Shown in pieces: positions 54,019 through 63,065 of a stretch of DNA of 64,000 bases. The stretch is from Ignavibacteria bacterium (GTDB lineage Bacteria; Bacteroidota; Ignavibacteria; Kapaibacteriales; Kapaibacteriaceae). The DNA is taken from the NCBI GenBank assembly GCA_947495975.1, contig CANMBE010000008.1, positions 1 to 64,000 on the forward strand. Direction: 5' to 3'. Positions within the stretch are counted from its first letter, which is position 1. Every line of letters starts with the position of its first letter. The notes under the pieces were generated by a model. It did not search any database, had not been told where the DNA came from, and saw only the letters and a list, made by a program, of their open reading frames with translations. The translations under genes and the position numbers were made by a program.

Positions 54019-56919
54019 TTATAAGGAGTTGGCGGCTAGTTCAGTACGAATGTATGTTCCCGTAATGCTCTCTGAGTTCAACGCTACCTGCTCGGGTGTG
54101 CCGGCGGCTACAATGCGACCCCCATCTCGACCTCCACCTGGACCAAGGTCAATAATGTGATCCGCAAATGTTATGACATCAAGATTGTGCTCAATAACTA
54201 TAACTGTATTGCCCTTTACAACGAGCTTCTCAAGGAGTCGAAGCAAGACTCTTGTATCCTCAAAGTGTAAACCCGTTGTTGGTTCATCAAGCAAATACAG
54301 AGTCTTACCGGTGCTTGTTTTCGACAATTCAGTTGCAAGCTTTACACGCTGTGCCTCGCCCCCTGAAAGAGTGGGCGCCTGCTGTCCGAGCTTGATATAG
54401 GTGAGCCCCACATCCATAAGTGTTGCAAGCTTTGTTTTGATTCGTGGAATGTCAACAAAAAGCTCAGACGCTTCTTCAACTGTCATATTGAGCACGTCTG
54501 CAATCGACTTGCCCTTATACCGCACCGTGAGTGTCTCTGCGTTGTATCGTTTGCCTCCACACGTATCACACGGAACATAGACGTCTGGCAAAAAACTCAT
54601 TTCGATCTTACGAATTCCAACACCTTCGCATTCTTCACATCTACCGCTTGCAACGTTGAAGCTGAATCTGCCAGCGAGGTAGCCGCGAATCTTTGATTCA
54701 GGAAGCAACGTGTAGAAATCACGAATCTGCGTAAAGAGTCCGGTGTACGTGGCAGGATTAGATCTCGGCGTCCGTCCAATAGGAGTCTGATCGATTTCGA
54801 TCACTTTATCGATGTTTTCAATTCCTTCAATTCGCTCATACGGAAGAGGCACGGACTCTGCACTATAAAAGTGCCGCGATAGAATAGGGTAGAGCGTATC
54901 GTTGATCAACGTACTCTTGCCAGATCCGCTCATGCCTGTAATGCATGTAAAAGTGCCAAGGGGCAATTCTAACGTCACATTATGCAGGTTATTGCCTGAT
55001 GCACCTACAAGGCGCAACACTTTTCCGTTACCTTCTCGACGTGCCAAACGGTGATCCATTTGACGGGAACCAGTTAAATACTGTAGTGTAAGTGATTGCT
55101 CAAAGTGCTTGTTACTCTTAAGGGTTACGTTGCCTCTGGCTGCACCCTTTACGAAGAATTCAGCGATAATTTCACCGCCATGCACCCCTGCACCTGGTCC
55201 AATGTCAATCACGTGATCTGCCTCTTCAATCATTTCGCGATCATGCTCAACAACAAGCACAGTGTTCCCGAGATCGCGCAACGCTTTCAATGACGAGATA
55301 AGTTTCCTGTTGTCATGCTGGTGCAACCCAATACTTGGTTCGTCCAAAACATAGGTAACACCAACGAGTTGCGAGCCAATCTGTGAAGCAAGCCTTATGC
55401 GTTGCGATTCGCCCCCAGAAAGAGAACGTGCATTTCGGTCAAGCGTAAGGTATGACAGTCCTACCTCATGCAAGAAGCCAAGCCTACTTATAATCTCTTT
55501 GAGAATGAGCGTGGCAATGATCAACTGACGGTCTGTGAGTTTCGCTTCGAGATTGCCAAACCACTTGTGAGCAGAAATCACATCTAATTGTGTGACGTCA
55601 AAGATATTTCGATCAGCGATGCGCACATGGAGGTGTGCCTTTTTGAGCCTGGCGCCACCACATTCCCTGCATGGGATGGTTGCAAAAAAGCGCTCAATGG
55701 ATCTGCGAACTGTTGATGTACTCGTTTGCTCATATTGATGGCGCAACGATGGCAACACTCCCAAATACGAATGTTTTACTGTAGTGCCACTGTATGACAC
55801 ATCAATGGATGCGCCACCAACGCCATAGAGTATACTGCTGAGCTGTTCTTCTGTTAGTTCGCCAACGGGTGTAGTTAAAGAAATCTTGTTGTGATCGCAC
55901 CACGATAGAACTTGTTTCCAAAGCCATGTTTCGCGTTTTTTTCCAAGGGGCGCAATGCCTCCGTTGATGATTGCAATGGAAGGATCTGGAACAACAAGGC
56001 GAGGATCAAAATCCATCATCTTGCCAAGGCCTTCACAGGTGCCACATGCACCAAATGGCGAGTTAAACGAAAACATGTTTGGTGCAGGCGTTTCGTATGA
56101 CGTGCCGCACTGCGGGCAAGCGTAGAGCGTACTAAAGAATCGGTCTTGCCACTCTTCAGGTGCTACCTCCCAAAGAATTGTTAAGCCCCCTTCGCCAAGA
56201 TTGAGAGCAGTTTCTACACTTTCGGTGAGGCGACGAGGATTCTCGGGGTCAACTGGGAGACGGTCAATGACGAGCTCAATAGTATGCACCTTGTAACGAG
56301 CAAGCTGCATGCCTTCGGTGATTTCTTTTAGCTCGCCATCAATACGTACGCGTGTAAAACCCTGTCTGCGAAACTGATCGAACTGCTCGCGGTAGTGTCC
56401 CTTGCGACCCTTAATGACTGGACTCAAGATTTGAATTCTTGTGCCCACGGGGAGCGCCAAGAGCGTGTCAACGATCTGTTCAATTGTCTGCTGCTGAACG
56501 GGAATATCGCAGTTCACACAATACTGTGTGCCCACTTTTGCATAGAGTAGCCGCAGGTAATCATAGATCTCTGTAACGGTACCCACCGTTGAGCGCGGAC
56601 TCATTCCAATACTTTTTTGTTCAATCGAAATGGCAGGGGAGAGGCCTTCAATAAAATCGACATCGGGCTTCTTCATTACGCCAAGGAATTGGCGTGCATA
56701 CGAGGACATGCACTCCACGTACCTGCGCTGCCCTTCAGCATAGATAGTGTCAAAAGCGAGTGATGACTTTCCGGATCCGCTTAGCCCCGTTATCACTGTC
56801 AATTGATCGCGCGGAATTTCGAGATTGATGTTCTTGAGATTATGCTCGCGCGCGCCCAGCACCCGTATCGTGGTGTGTTCGTTGTCTTCTTCTTCAGGGG
56901 GCGGTGTAACCCGTGTCAT
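54019..56919 (-). CDS. uvrA: Excinuclease ABC subunit UvrA
   Basis: A 966-residue DNA damage sensor with two ABC ATPase modules. Module one: TGLSGSGKSSLAFDTIYAEG near the N-terminus, LSGGESQRIRLASQIGS and YVLDEPSIGLHQHD. Module two: TGMSGSGKSTLINDTLYP, LSGGEAQRVKLATELS and YLLDEPTTGLHFED. Zinc fingers are seen (CPQCGTSYETP...CGTCEG; CEECEGVGIRK...CDTCGGKRYN). Length is normal, so it is not a UvrA2 or DrrC form. The start MTRVTPPPEEED at 56919 is preferred to one ten codons upstream, which would start inside the promoter box. Confidence 0.97.
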   Translation of the reverse strand: MTRVTPPPEEEDNEHTTIRVLGAREHNLKNINLEIPRDQLTVITGLSGSGKSSLAFDTIYAEGQRRYVECMSSYARQFLGVMKKPDVDFIEGLSPAISIEQKSIGMSPRSTVGTVTEIYDYLRLLYAKVGTQYCVNCDIPVQQQTIEQIVDTLLALPVGTRIQILSPVIKGRKGHYREQFDQFRRQGFTRVRIDGELKEITEGMQLARYKVHTIELVIDRLPVDPENPRRLTESVETALNLGEGGLTILWEVAPEEWQDRFFSTLYACPQCGTSYETPAPNMFSFNSPFGACGTCEGLGKMMDFDPRLVVPDPSIAIINGGIAPLGKKRETWLWKQVLSWCDHNKISLTTPVGELTEEQLSSILYGVGGASIDVSYSGTTVKHSYLGVLPSLRHQYEQTSTSTVRRSIERFFATIPCRECGGARLKKAHLHVRIADRNIFDVTQLDVISAHKWFGNLEAKLTDRQLIIATLILKEIISRLGFLHEVGLSYLTLDRNARSLSGGESQRIRLASQIGSQLVGVTYVLDEPSIGLHQHDNRKLISSLKALRDLGNTVLVVEHDREMIEEADHVIDIGPGAGVHGGEIIAEFFVKGAARGNVTLKSNKHFEQSLTLQYLTGSRQMDHRLARREGNGKVLRLVGASGNNLHNVTLELPLGTFTCITGMSGSGKSTLINDTLYPILSRHFYSAESVPLPYERIEGIENIDKVIEIDQTPIGRTPRSNPATYTGLFTQIRDFYTLLPESKIRGYLAGRFSFNVASGRCEECEGVGIRKIEMSFLPDVYVPCDTCGGKRYNAETLTVRYKGKSIADVLNMTVEEASELFVDIPRIKTKLATLMDVGLTYIKLGQQAPTLSGGEAQRVKLATELSKTSTGKTLYLLDEPTTGLHFEDTRVLLRLLEKLVVKGNTVIVIEHNLDVITFADHIIDLGPGGGRDGGRIVAAGTPEQVALNSESITGTYIRTELAANSL

Positions 56920-56946
56920 ATAGCGTGTTGCAATGAAACAAACCGA

Positions 56947-56954
56947 CAAAGATA
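56947..56954 (-). promoter_or_regulatory. -7 promoter box (TATCTTTG) for uvrA
   Basis: Exact TATCTTTG on the minus strand, 27 bases before the uvrA ATG at 56919, in the 72-base spacer after ftsK. No LexA-like palindrome is evident next to it. Confidence 0.6.
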
Positions 56955-56991
56955 CGATGCAACCGCGCCGTATATCGGTGGAGTTTCACAC

Positions 56992-59754
56992 CTACAGATA
57001 TGCTTCTAGCTCAGATTCACTTTGTAAAAGCACGGGGCGTCCACGCGAACCATCCGGCGGACCTACAATACCGGCCATTTCGAGTTCATCAACAATTCGT
57101 GCAGCTCTGGCATAACCAACCTTGAGTCGGCGTTGAAGCGTTGATGTGCTGGCTTGCTGTAATTGAATGAATATGCGAGCAGCATCTTCGAACAGTACAT
57201 CTTGATCGCCAGAGCCGGCACCGTAAACACCAGAGCGTTTGTTGACTGTTGGGAGCATGTATGGCGTTGAATACCCATTCTGACTACCAATCCATTCGCA
57301 CAAGGCTTCAACTTCTTCTGTTGAAATAAATGCGTTCTGCATACGAATTGGAATTGGCGTGTTACCAGGAGCAAAAAGCATGTCTCCGTTACCGATGAGG
57401 TGTTCGGCACCTGTGCCATCCAAGATCGTTCTGGAGTCAATGCGCGATGAACATTGATAAGCAATTCGAGCAGGGAAGTTTGCCTTGATAAGCCCCGTAA
57501 CAACGTCAACACTTGGACGCTGCGTTGCTACGATACAGTGAATGCCAACAGCACGCGCTAACTGTGCGAGTCTACATATCGGCTCTTCCACTTCTTTTGA
57601 CGCAGTCATCATTAAGTCTGCTAGCTCATCAATAATGACAACGATGAATGGCATTGGGCAATGTTTAATTCCGCTTTTGTCCTTGATCTTGCCATCTCTG
57701 ACCTTCTGATTATAGTCGCTGATGTTGCGTTGTCCGGCCGCAGCAAGAATGCTAAAGCGTTGTTGCATTTCTTCAACGAGTGCTTTGAGAACTATGACTG
57801 CATTCTGTGGCGACGTTACAATGGACTCATCGAAGTCTGGCGAGATTGCAAGAAAGTGATTTCGCAATGCCGCATAGAGGTTCATTTCAACGCGTTTAGG
57901 ATCGATGATGACAAACTTGAGATCTCTAGGGTGCATGCGATAAATCAGCGATGCAATGATCGTGTTTATACCAACGGACTTACCCTTGCCGGTTGCACCT
58001 GCAATAAGAAGGTGTGGCATTTTTGTAAGGTCGGCACAATACACCTCACCGGTTACTGTTTTGCCCATGGCAAGAGGCAGCTTGATATCCGGATTGTGAT
58101 ACTTTGGGCTCTTGATGATTGAGCTAAATCGCACAATCGATGGGTGTTGATTTGGTATCTCAATTCCAACAGTTCCTCTACCAGGTATAGGCGCAATAAT
58201 CCGCACGCCTTGCGCTTTTAGTGCCAACGCAATATCATCTGCTAATGCTTCAATCTGCGATACCTTGATGCCTGATGCAGGAACGAACTCATATTGAGTC
58301 ACTACCGGACCAGGTGTAACCGTAAGATTCTCAATTCGCACGCGAAATGTCTCGAGCTTTTCTTGCAACGTGCGAGCGTTGGCTTCGAGCTCTTTGTCGT
58401 CAACCGCAGTTTCATCCTTCACATCTACAAGTAATGCTGCGGTAGGGGGCTTGTACGCTATTTCTTCGTCATACAGTGTTGTGTTTGAAAGCTGCATTTC
58501 GGGTTCAACCGGAAAGAGCGTGTCTTGCACTGTTACGGTGAGTGGACGCGTAACTAAGGGTGCCACAGGTGCTAGGGGTTTGTGTACTCGTACTACGTCT
58601 GTTTCTGCCTGTTCAGGTTCATCTGTTAATTCAAAAAGTGTGATATCCTTTTTTGGATGCAATTCTTGCAAGCGCTTTTGTAGGTCCGTGAGGTCAACAC
58701 CCGAAGTCTGGTCCTCCGAAACGTTCGCAGGAGCAGGCTGATCTTCAAGTTCTTGCTTCGTTGTATCTGACCGCATTGGCCGAAGAATTTTTACTGAGCT
58801 AGAAAGTTGTTTCCCTTCGGCTGGAATCGAGGATTCTGGACGTGGCCGAGGAAGAATAGTCGCAGGTTCTTCATCAATGTCTGTAACATCAAGGACTGGA
58901 CGCTGGATGCGACCAGAAAATGCTCCTACAGGCTGAACAAGAGGAATTTCTTCATCTTCAACATCTTCATCAACCTCATTATCAAGCACATCCTCAACGC
59001 CGGCTGAACGCTCGGTGACCTTTCTACTTCCAATCCAGTCAAGATTCCACGGAATAGATGCAAGGAGCCCCTTGGTTTTAAGACCGATTGCTGACAAGTC
59101 GAGTTCAAAACCAAATACCGCAACAGAGCCAAGGGCGGCAAACCAGATGAGAGAACTGCCTGCCCGTCCGATAAATTGAGTGGTAACGCCGGCAAGAAAC
59201 TGTCCAATTGCTCCGCACGACTCTCGAGGAAGCCACGAAGTGACTTCTACAAGTTGAAGTGTTCCTAAAAATGCGGCGAGCGTCACAATCACGCCCAAGG
59301 TTGCAATGGATCGTCTCGTGAGAAGGGGCGTTATGCGCTGAAAACGGAAAAGATCATATGCCCAGAGCAGCATAAGAACGGGAGCGGCTATGGACCACAT
59401 ACCCACCGTGGATGTATACATCCATTGTGCAACAACGGCCCCGAGCAGGCCAAGCCAATTGTATGTTGTGTCAAACCGCACACGCAGAGCATCATCGCCA
59501 CGGATAACACCAATGAGGTCTCGCATTGTTAGCTGCGCGTTAGCCTCATCACGTTGGGTGTACGAGATAAGCGCGATCAACATAAGAATGGCGAGCAGCA
59601 CAAGAAGAACTGCAACTATTTTGAACCGGCGGATACGGTCGTGTTCATCCTGCAACGATCTTTGTTGCGGACGTGGGGATTCGTCGGACGTTGTAGTGCC
59701 CGTGTCTGCAGCGCTACGCCGACGCAGGGGGATATTGTCAGGTCTTGTTGCCAT
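56992..59754 (-). CDS. ftsK: FtsK/SpoIIIE DNA translocase
   Basis: A 920-residue protein. About four or five N-terminal transmembrane helices occupy residues 45-230, then an acidic/proline-rich linker to about 400. The motor has Walker A AGATGKGKSVGINT and Walker B PFIVVIIDELADLMM, with SVDVVTGLIKANFPARI after it. The C-terminal winged-helix gamma domain, which reads polar DNA motifs, is LQRRLKVGYARAARIVDEL. The position that is Asn in E. coli (GYNRAAR) is Ala here. It pumps DNA at the septum and activates XerCD at dif. Divergent from kdsA with a 45-base spacer; AAAGAGG precedes its ATG. Confidence 0.95.
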   Translation of the reverse strand: MATRPDNIPLRRRSAADTGTTTSDESPRPQQRSLQDEHDRIRRFKIVAVLLVLLAILMLIALISYTQRDEANAQLTMRDLIGVIRGDDALRVRFDTTYNWLGLLGAVVAQWMYTSTVGMWSIAAPVLMLLWAYDLFRFQRITPLLTRRSIATLGVIVTLAAFLGTLQLVEVTSWLPRESCGAIGQFLAGVTTQFIGRAGSSLIWFAALGSVAVFGFELDLSAIGLKTKGLLASIPWNLDWIGSRKVTERSAGVEDVLDNEVDEDVEDEEIPLVQPVGAFSGRIQRPVLDVTDIDEEPATILPRPRPESSIPAEGKQLSSSVKILRPMRSDTTKQELEDQPAPANVSEDQTSGVDLTDLQKRLQELHPKKDITLFELTDEPEQAETDVVRVHKPLAPVAPLVTRPLTVTVQDTLFPVEPEMQLSNTTLYDEEIAYKPPTAALLVDVKDETAVDDKELEANARTLQEKLETFRVRIENLTVTPGPVVTQYEFVPASGIKVSQIEALADDIALALKAQGVRIIAPIPGRGTVGIEIPNQHPSIVRFSSIIKSPKYHNPDIKLPLAMGKTVTGEVYCADLTKMPHLLIAGATGKGKSVGINTIIASLIYRMHPRDLKFVIIDPKRVEMNLYAALRNHFLAISPDFDESIVTSPQNAVIVLKALVEEMQQRFSILAAAGQRNISDYNQKVRDGKIKDKSGIKHCPMPFIVVIIDELADLMMTASKEVEEPICRLAQLARAVGIHCIVATQRPSVDVVTGLIKANFPARIAYQCSSRIDSRTILDGTGAEHLIGNGDMLFAPGNTPIPIRMQNAFISTEEVEALCEWIGSQNGYSTPYMLPTVNKRSGVYGAGSGDQDVLFEDAARIFIQLQQASTSTLQRRLKVGYARAARIVDELEMAGIVGPPDGSRGRPVLLQSESELEAYL

Positions 59755-59799
59755 TGCCTCTTTGCTGCTTAGCCCAATTTAATAGATAATTTCGACGCT

Positions 59800-60579
59800 A
59801 TGCAGAAACCATCCTCTCGCCCCATCATCATTGCCGGTCCGTGCCTCGTGGAATCTCGTGAGCTTGTGATGCAAGTTGCCGATCATCTCGCCACCATTTG
59901 CCGCGACTTTCCCGTTGATCTTGTACTGAAAGGCTCGTACCGAAAAGCCAATCGGACGAGTGCTGGCACGTTTCAAGGAATCGGTGACGTAGAAGCTCTT
60001 ACATACCTGCGAGACGCTGGTGCAGCAATTGGTGTGCCTGTGCTAACGGATGTCCATTCTGATGACGAGGCAACAATGGCCGCTGAGTTTGCAGACGTCT
60101 TGCAGATTCCCGCGTTTTTATGCCGACAAACGTCGCTCCTAGAAGCCGCTGCACGAACGGGACGCATCGTGAATATTAAAAAGGGGCAGTTCATGGCGCC
60201 CGAAGACATGGCAAAGGCAGCAGCAAAAGTCACGAGCGTTGGTAACAATAAAGTTTGGCTAACGGAACGAGGAACCACCTTTGGGTATCATGACCTTGTG
60301 GTGGACTACCGATCCCTTGTCATTATGAAGAAGTCTGGCTTTCCTGTAATCTTTGATGCCACACATAGTGTACAGAAACCATCACTTGGGCTTGAGTCCG
60401 GAGGTCAACGAGAATTCATCCCTGCCCTTGCGCGTGCCGCTGCTGCTGTTGGCATTGACGGACTTTTCTTCGAAACACATCCAGACCCTTCGCAAGCAAA
60501 AAGTGATTCTGCCACACAGTTGCCACTCAAAGACGTTCAAGAATTCTTATCCATGGTTCTTGGTCATTGGCACCAATGA
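59800..60579 (+). CDS. kdsA: 3-Deoxy-8-phosphooctulonate synthase (KDO-8-P synthase)
   Basis: A 259-residue DAHP-synthase-fold enzyme that condenses arabinose 5-phosphate and PEP to KDO 8-phosphate for lipopolysaccharide core. Diagnostic blocks are IIIAGPCLVES, LVLKGSYRKANRTS, VLTDVHSDDEA, PAFLCRQTSLLEAAA, NIKKGQFMAPEDM, ERGTTFGYHDLVVDYRS and FFETHPDPSQAKSD. The NIKKGQF context (Asn, not Cys) suggests the metal-independent class, although I cannot confirm the other class-defining residues. It opens a five-gene run with overlapping ends. TAATTTCG (59787-59794), one mismatch from the -7 box, ends five bases before the ATG. Confidence 0.95.
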   Translation: MQKPSSRPIIIAGPCLVESRELVMQVADHLATICRDFPVDLVLKGSYRKANRTSAGTFQGIGDVEALTYLRDAGAAIGVPVLTDVHSDDEATMAAEFADVLQIPAFLCRQTSLLEAAARTGRIVNIKKGQFMAPEDMAKAAAKVTSVGNNKVWLTERGTTFGYHDLVVDYRSLVIMKKSGFPVIFDATHSVQKPSLGLESGGQREFIPALARAAAAVGIDGLFFETHPDPSQAKSDSATQLPLKDVQEFLSMVLGHWHQ

Positions 60580-61112
60580 ACTCACGTACGGTAGCCGCGC
60601 TCACAGTCTTGTTCACACTATGTGCATGCACGGAACGACACGCCTCATCGCGGGTAAAGGATGATCCGTTCCTGACAGCCCCAGCGCATCTTTCATACAA
60701 CGTAAAGGTGCTCTTTACAGATTCATCCTACACGAAGGCAATTTTGTATGCAGGCGAGGCACGATTGTTTGAAGACAGGCAGATGACAACGCTTGGAAAA
60801 AGTGTAAAAGTTGACTTTTATTCTCGGACTGGTGAACAGAGGGCAGCTCAGCTTACTTCTGACTCCGCCATTGTTGACGATAGAACGCGCAACATGACTG
60901 CCATAGGAAACGTTCGTGTACATTCTGATTCGAGCAGATCCACTCTTACAACACAGCGACTCATATGGACGAATGCTACGCAGCGTATCCGGTCTGATGA
61001 CCCAGTTCGAATTGTAACACCAACTGAAGTCATTGAAGGTGTCGGTTTTGAATCTGACCAATTTCTAACCTCGTATCGAATCTTTAAAGTCAAAGGGGTC
61101 CACCGACCATGA
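60576..61112 (+). CDS. lptC: LPS export protein LptC
   Basis: A 178-residue protein with a lipoprotein-like N-terminus (MNSRTVAALTVLFTLCAC, lipobox CAC) and the OstA/LptC beta-jellyroll (LYAGEARLFEDRQMTTLGKS, VDFYSRTGEQRAAQLTSDSA, RTRNMTAIGNVRVHSDS). LptC normally has a membrane anchor; a lipid anchor is seen in Bacteroidota-type versions. It receives LPS from LptBFG and hands it to LptA. The ATG overlaps the kdsA stop (ATGA) and its own stop overlaps tpiA, so all three are coupled. Confidence 0.85.
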   Translation: MNSRTVAALTVLFTLCACTERHASSRVKDDPFLTAPAHLSYNVKVLFTDSSYTKAILYAGEARLFEDRQMTTLGKSVKVDFYSRTGEQRAAQLTSDSAIVDDRTRNMTAIGNVRVHSDSSRSTLTTQRLIWTNATQRIRSDDPVRIVTPTEVIEGVGFESDQFLTSYRIFKVKGVHRP

Positions 61113-61876
61113 GAACATTTTTCATCGCAGGCAATTGGAAGATGAACACCCTGCCCGGTGAAGCCGCACAGCTTGTAGATGCGATTGTTTCATCAAAGAG
61201 CGTTCAAGAAGCCCCTTCATCAGTGATAGTCGCGATGTTCCCGCCGCACCTCTCACTTACTTCGGCCATTGAAGCAGCAGGGAAGTTTCGTGTTTCAATT
61301 GGTGGGCAGAATTGTCATCATAAAGAACATGGGGCGTACACTGGTGAGATAAGTGCATCTGTTCTGGCACATATTGGATGTTCGCACGTGATTGTTGGAC
61401 ATTCCGAGCGTAGACGCGATCACGGTGAGACTAATGAATTGATTGGCCAGAAGGCCACGCGGGCTATTACAAGTGGCTTGATACCCATCATCTGCGTTGG
61501 AGAAACGCTGGCTGAACATGAAGCCGGCCGCACGAAAGAAGTGGTTGGTGCTCAACTTTCAGAAATATTGAACGCTGCGGGTAAAGAGATCGTTGCTGGT
61601 AGCATCATTGCCTACGAACCCGTGTGGGCTATCGGCACAGGCCGGGCAGCTACGCCCCAGCAAGCGCAGGACGTACACCAATTCATACGTCATTGGCTTG
61701 ATGAGCATCAAACACCGAATCTTCCAATCTTATATGGCGGAAGTGTAACGCCCGAAAATGCATCGGCGCTATTCGCATGCGAGGACATTGATGGTGCGCT
61801 TGTAGGTGGTGCCTCGTTAAAACATGAATCCTTCTGCGCGATTATTGATGCGGCAGCAAAGGCATCAACTCAATGA
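61109..61876 (+). CDS. tpiA: Triosephosphate isomerase
   Basis: A 255-residue TIM barrel for glycolysis and gluconeogenesis. Key residues: AGNWKMN (Asn and Lys), IVGHSERRRDHGE (catalytic His), AYEPVWAIGTGRAATP (catalytic Glu plus loop 6) and LYGGSVTPENA (phosphate site). Length is normal. It overlaps lptC and pgsA by four bases each. Its place between LPS and phospholipid genes is unusual in E. coli terms, but simply shows a mixed housekeeping operon. Confidence 0.97.
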   Translation: MRTFFIAGNWKMNTLPGEAAQLVDAIVSSKSVQEAPSSVIVAMFPPHLSLTSAIEAAGKFRVSIGGQNCHHKEHGAYTGEISASVLAHIGCSHVIVGHSERRRDHGETNELIGQKATRAITSGLIPIICVGETLAEHEAGRTKEVVGAQLSEILNAAGKEIVAGSIIAYEPVWAIGTGRAATPQQAQDVHQFIRHWLDEHQTPNLPILYGGSVTPENASALFACEDIDGALVGGASLKHESFCAIIDAAAKASTQ

Positions 61877-62460
61877 AGTTTACACTTGCAAACATCGTTA
61901 CCCTATCCAGGCTTTTTATAGCCCCGATTTTTCTTGTCTGTATCCTCTCCGAGTCAATATCAAATATTTCAGCCGCTTTGATACTCTTTGCGGTGGGTGC
62001 CGGCACTGATTGGTTAGATGGCTTTTTGGCACGTCGGTATGGCGAGGTAACAGACCACGGCGTGTTTCTTGATCCACTGGCAGACAAGGTGTTAACAACT
62101 ACCGCATTTGTAGCATTGTTTTTGCTGGACATCATGCCGCTATGGATGCTCATCATTATTGTGATTCGAGACTTCGGCACAACGGCTCTGCGAAGCATTG
62201 CTGATGATCGTGGCACTGTTATGGTGACGTCGCGCACAGCGAAGGTCAAAACATTCCTTCAAATGTTTTTTATCTGCTACGCGCTCTTGTTGTACTGGCT
62301 TACGAAGATGGGGTCTGATGAAGTGTTGCACAAGTGGGCCTACTCAACACTCTATTCGCTGCACACATACATTGCCATCTTTTGCATTACGATGTTAACG
62401 ATCTTTACCGCTGTTATGTATACGTTCACAAACCGACACCTCTTCGCCCGTGGCAGCTGA
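61873..62460 (+). CDS. pgsA: CDP-diacylglycerol--glycerol-3-phosphate 3-phosphatidyltransferase
   Basis: A 195-residue integral membrane CDP-alcohol phosphotransferase. The signature D-G-x2-A-R-x8-G-x3-D-x3-D is complete in DWLDGFLARRYGEVTDHG then FLDPLADK. It makes phosphatidylglycerophosphate. It has about five helices. The start overlaps tpiA; its end overlaps pgpA, which encodes the next enzyme of the same pathway, so the specificity call is well supported by context. Confidence 0.92.
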   Translation: MKFTLANIVTLSRLFIAPIFLVCILSESISNISAALILFAVGAGTDWLDGFLARRYGEVTDHGVFLDPLADKVLTTTAFVALFLLDIMPLWMLIIIVIRDFGTTALRSIADDRGTVMVTSRTAKVKTFLQMFFICYALLLYWLTKMGSDEVLHKWAYSTLYSLHTYIAIFCITMLTIFTAVMYTFTNRHLFARGS

Positions 62461-62980
62461 AACTATCGCTCGACCAAAACTCTCTGGAGTAGCCGATTAC
62501 ATCGCAACCGTTGCGGGCATTGGTCTGTTACCAATTATGCCAGGGACATGGTGCAGCATTTTTGTTGCCCTCCCCGCACTTTTTTTAGCGGTTACCATTG
62601 ACACCATTCAGATAGGATATGGAATTGCATCATTGGTGTTTCTCATTACTGGATTATGGAGCGTTCCTCGCATTCAGCAAAAGTGGGGGAAGGATCCTAG
62701 CGTAGTTGTCATTGATGAAGCGCTCGGTATGAGCATTGTTTTTCTTTTTCCTGCAGCAAGTACGGGTTGGGCGATGTGGGCGTGCTCACTCTTTCTCTTT
62801 CGACTGTTCGACGTAATGAAACCATGGCCGATTGATGCAATTGATAAGCGCTCTGAACCATGGGCTGTACTCGGAGATGACTTACTGGCAGGGCTTCTAG
62901 CCGGAATCTGTGTGCAGCTCGTTGCAGCTGCGTTGATGGCGCTTGGTATTGTGAACGCCCATTTTGCCCTCGGTTCCTAG
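62450..62980 (+). CDS. pgpA: Phosphatidylglycerophosphatase A
   Basis: A 176-residue membrane phosphatase that turns phosphatidylglycerophosphate into phosphatidylglycerol. Family blocks are GIGLLPIMPGTWCSI, VVIDEALGMSI (catalytic acidic pair), FRLFDVMKPWPIDAIDK and AVLGDDLLAGLLAGI. The start is GTG at 62450, inside pgsA by 11 bases. Three or four helices. It ends the kdsA-lptC-tpiA-pgsA-pgpA run. Confidence 0.93.
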   Translation: MAAETIARPKLSGVADYIATVAGIGLLPIMPGTWCSIFVALPALFLAVTIDTIQIGYGIASLVFLITGLWSVPRIQQKWGKDPSVVVIDEALGMSIVFLFPAASTGWAMWACSLFLFRLFDVMKPWPIDAIDKRSEPWAVLGDDLLAGLLAGICVQLVAAALMALGIVNAHFALGS

Positions 62981-63065
62981 CCTCGAAATGCCTTTGAAAT
63001 GGGGACTTCTGCGTGTTACTATTGCCGAAACCCCTATGGAATAGGTCGTTGTGGATAATTCGTGC

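Noticed and set aside
1822-58450. G-runs as G-quadruplex sites
   Set aside because: Each site has a single run of four or five G with no neighbouring runs; a quadruplex needs four.
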